Of a stretch of DNA of 9,559 nucleotides, positions 8,528 to 9,559 are shown in pieces. How positions within the stretch are numbered: the first letter of the stretch is position 1; each line of letters opens with the position of its first letter. Source of the stretch: Gemmatimonadota bacterium. Lineage in GTDB: Bacteria; Gemmatimonadota; Gemmatimonadetes; Longimicrobiales; Gaopeijiaceae. Below the pieces are notes generated by a model, which saw only the letters and a program-made list of their open reading frames with translations, did not search any database and was not told where the DNA came from. The stretch spans positions 1 through 9,559 of the forward strand of contig JAPOOQ010000435.1 in assembly GCA_026713345.1 (NCBI GenBank). The letters run 5' to 3'. The position numbers and the translations under genes are program-made.

Positions 8528-9388
8528 GTGGCGCAGGCCCGCGACGTCCTCAGGCGGATCAAGTCCGTCAGGAACACGCGCAAGATCACGCGCACCATGG
8601 AGCTTGTGGCGACGTCCAAGCTCAAGCGGGCGACGGACCGGATGCTGGCGGCCCGCCCCTACGGCGAAGCCCTCGACGAACTGCTGCGCAGCCTGCGCGC
8701 GCCCGGGCTGGAGCAGGACCATCCGCTGCTGCGGCAGCCGTCCGGGACGAGGCGGGCCGCCGTGCTGCTCCTCACCGCCAACCGCGGCTTCTGCGGCGCC
8801 TTCAACGCCAACCTCATCCGCGAGGCGCGCACGAAGCTCGACGAACTCGAAGCAGCCGGGGTGGAGACCGAACTCCACATCGCCGGCAAGAAGGCGATCA
8901 CCTTCTTCCGCTTCCGCGGGCGGGCCATCGCGTCGGGCACCACCTCCATCGGCGACGAGCCGCTTCCCGAGGACGGAGAGGGCCTCATCAAGCCGCTCGC
9001 AGAGGCCTTCGCCGCCGGAAACCTCGACGCCGTATACATGGTGAGCTCGAAGTTCCGCTCCGCCATGTCCACGCCCCCCCGCACCCGGCGCATCCTGCCG
9101 GTGCAGCCCGACGAGGGCGCCCGTTCGGTGGACGCCTTCATCGTGTCGCCTCCGCCGGAGAAGCTCGTGGGCTGGATCCTGCCGCGCTACCTGCGCAGCG
9201 TGGTCTACGGGGCGCTGGTCGAGAACGCCGCCGGGGAGCAAGGGGCCCGCCGCGCGGCCATGAAGAGCGCGACAGACAACGCGGGCGAGATGATCGAGAC
9301 GCTCACCCGCAGCTACAACCGGGCGCGCCAGGCGCAGATCACCCAGGAGATCGCCGAGATCGTGGGTGGCGCCGCGGCGCTGGAATGA
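8528..9388 (+). CDS. atpG: F1Fo ATP synthase subunit gamma
   Basis: The protein has 286 residues from a GTG, one base after the atpA stop, with GGGAG (8514-8518) 9 bases upstream. The N-terminal helix holds KITRTMELVATSKLKRA (19-35), including the conserved Met at 24 near the beta contact. The central Rossmann-like domain includes LLTANRGFCGAFNANL (81-96). The C-terminal helix carries the family signature ITQEIAEIVGGAAAL (271-285). N- and C-terminal helices form the coiled-coil shaft that turns inside alpha3beta3. Length is normal and I see no insertion of the type used for redox control in plant chloroplasts. Confidence 0.97.
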   Translation: MAQARDVLRRIKSVRNTRKITRTMELVATSKLKRATDRMLAARPYGEALDELLRSLRAPGLEQDHPLLRQPSGTRRAAVLLLTANRGFCGAFNANLIREARTKLDELEAAGVETELHIAGKKAITFFRFRGRAIASGTTSIGDEPLPEDGEGLIKPLAEAFAAGNLDAVYMVSSKFRSAMSTPPRTRRILPVQPDEGARSVDAFIVSPPPEKLVGWILPRYLRSVVYGALVENAAGEQGARRAAMKSATDNAGEMIETLTRSYNRARQAQITQEIAEIVGGAAALE

Positions 9389-9412
9389 GACTGACTACAG
9401 GGACCAGGAATC

Positions 9413-9428
9413 GCCGCGCGCAAGCGGC
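9413..9428 (+). promoter_or_regulatory. Small stem-loop in the atpG-atpD gap
   Basis: GCCGC (9413-9417) pairs with GCGGC (9424-9428) around the loop GCGCAA. It ends one base before the GGAGA that may serve as the atpD ribosome site. It may influence atpD translation; it lacks a T-tract, so it is not a terminator. Confidence 0.3.
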
Positions 9429-9446
9429 TGGAGAATGACGAAAAAC

Positions 9447-9559
9447 ATGTCTGAGAACAACATCGGCCGAGTCGTCCAGGTCATCGGACCCGTACTCGAC
9501 GTGGAGTACCACCCGCGGCACCTGCCGGAAATCCACAATGCGCTGAGGCTCACCGCCGA
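9447..9559 (+). CDS. atpD: F1Fo ATP synthase subunit beta (partial, N-terminus only)
   Basis: Only the first 37 codons lie in the window. IGRVVQVIGPVLDVEY (residues 6-21) is the characteristic opening strand of the beta-subunit barrel, and the order after atpG fits. The catalytic P-loop is beyond the edge. Two in-frame ATGs exist, at 9435 and 9447. The GGAGA at 9430-9434 directly touches the first but is 12 bases from the second, and family members rarely have more than about 10 residues before the GxVVQV motif, so I prefer 9447. This gene encodes the catalytic subunit of F1; atpC (epsilon) is expected next but cannot be seen. Confidence 0.96.
   Translation, partial: MSENNIGRVVQVIGPVLDVEYHPRHLPEIHNALRLTA

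Overview
This window most likely comes from a high-GC, Gram-negative-type bacterium, probably Gemmatimonadota or a close FCB-group relative. Three features suggest this. The ATP synthase a-subunit has a signal-like N-terminus followed by an extracytoplasmic GEM/HHI-type segment, as I recall it from Bacteroidota-like lineages. The gamma-carbonic-anhydrase protein has a Cys-rich tail ending in RDCSDP. Many start codons are GTG. The taxonomic call is inference; no rRNA or other marker gene is present.

Layout. Bases 1-3641 hold a leftward gene set: a MoxR-family AAA+ ATPase (2610-3641), a CNNM/CorC-type membrane protein with paired CBS domains (1232-2521), a gamma-carbonic-anhydrase-like hexapeptide-repeat protein with a C-terminal Cys-rich module (588-1232), and an unrecognised protein with two CxxC pairs and a hydrophobic segment that runs off the left edge (1-588). 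The last three are joined by one-base TGATG stop/start overlaps, so they are almost certainly co-translated. A plausible sigma70-type promoter for moxR lies at 3688-3717.

Bases 3642-3897 are a divergent intergenic region with a possible nested stem-loop structure, an AT-rich stretch that may carry the rightward promoter, and a strong Shine-Dalgarno site.

From 3898 to the right edge runs an F-type ATP synthase operon in the order atpZ-atpI-atpB-atpE-atpF-atpH-atpA-atpG-atpD, with atpD cut by the window edge. AtpZ and AtpI are accessory or assembly proteins. AtpB, AtpE and AtpF form the membrane Fo part, AtpH joins the stator to F1, and AtpA, AtpG and AtpD form the F1 head and shaft. The c-subunit lacks the usual Na+-binding residues, so the enzyme is probably proton driven. 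Subunits present in three or more copies (c, alpha, beta) start with ATG behind their own intergenic leader. Single- or low-copy subunits start with GTG or TTG and overlap or abut the gene before.

The ATP synthase genes are ordinary in content. The less familiar part is the leftward cluster, where an orphan MoxR, a CNNM protein and two adjacent Cys-pair proteins are arranged as a tight unit.
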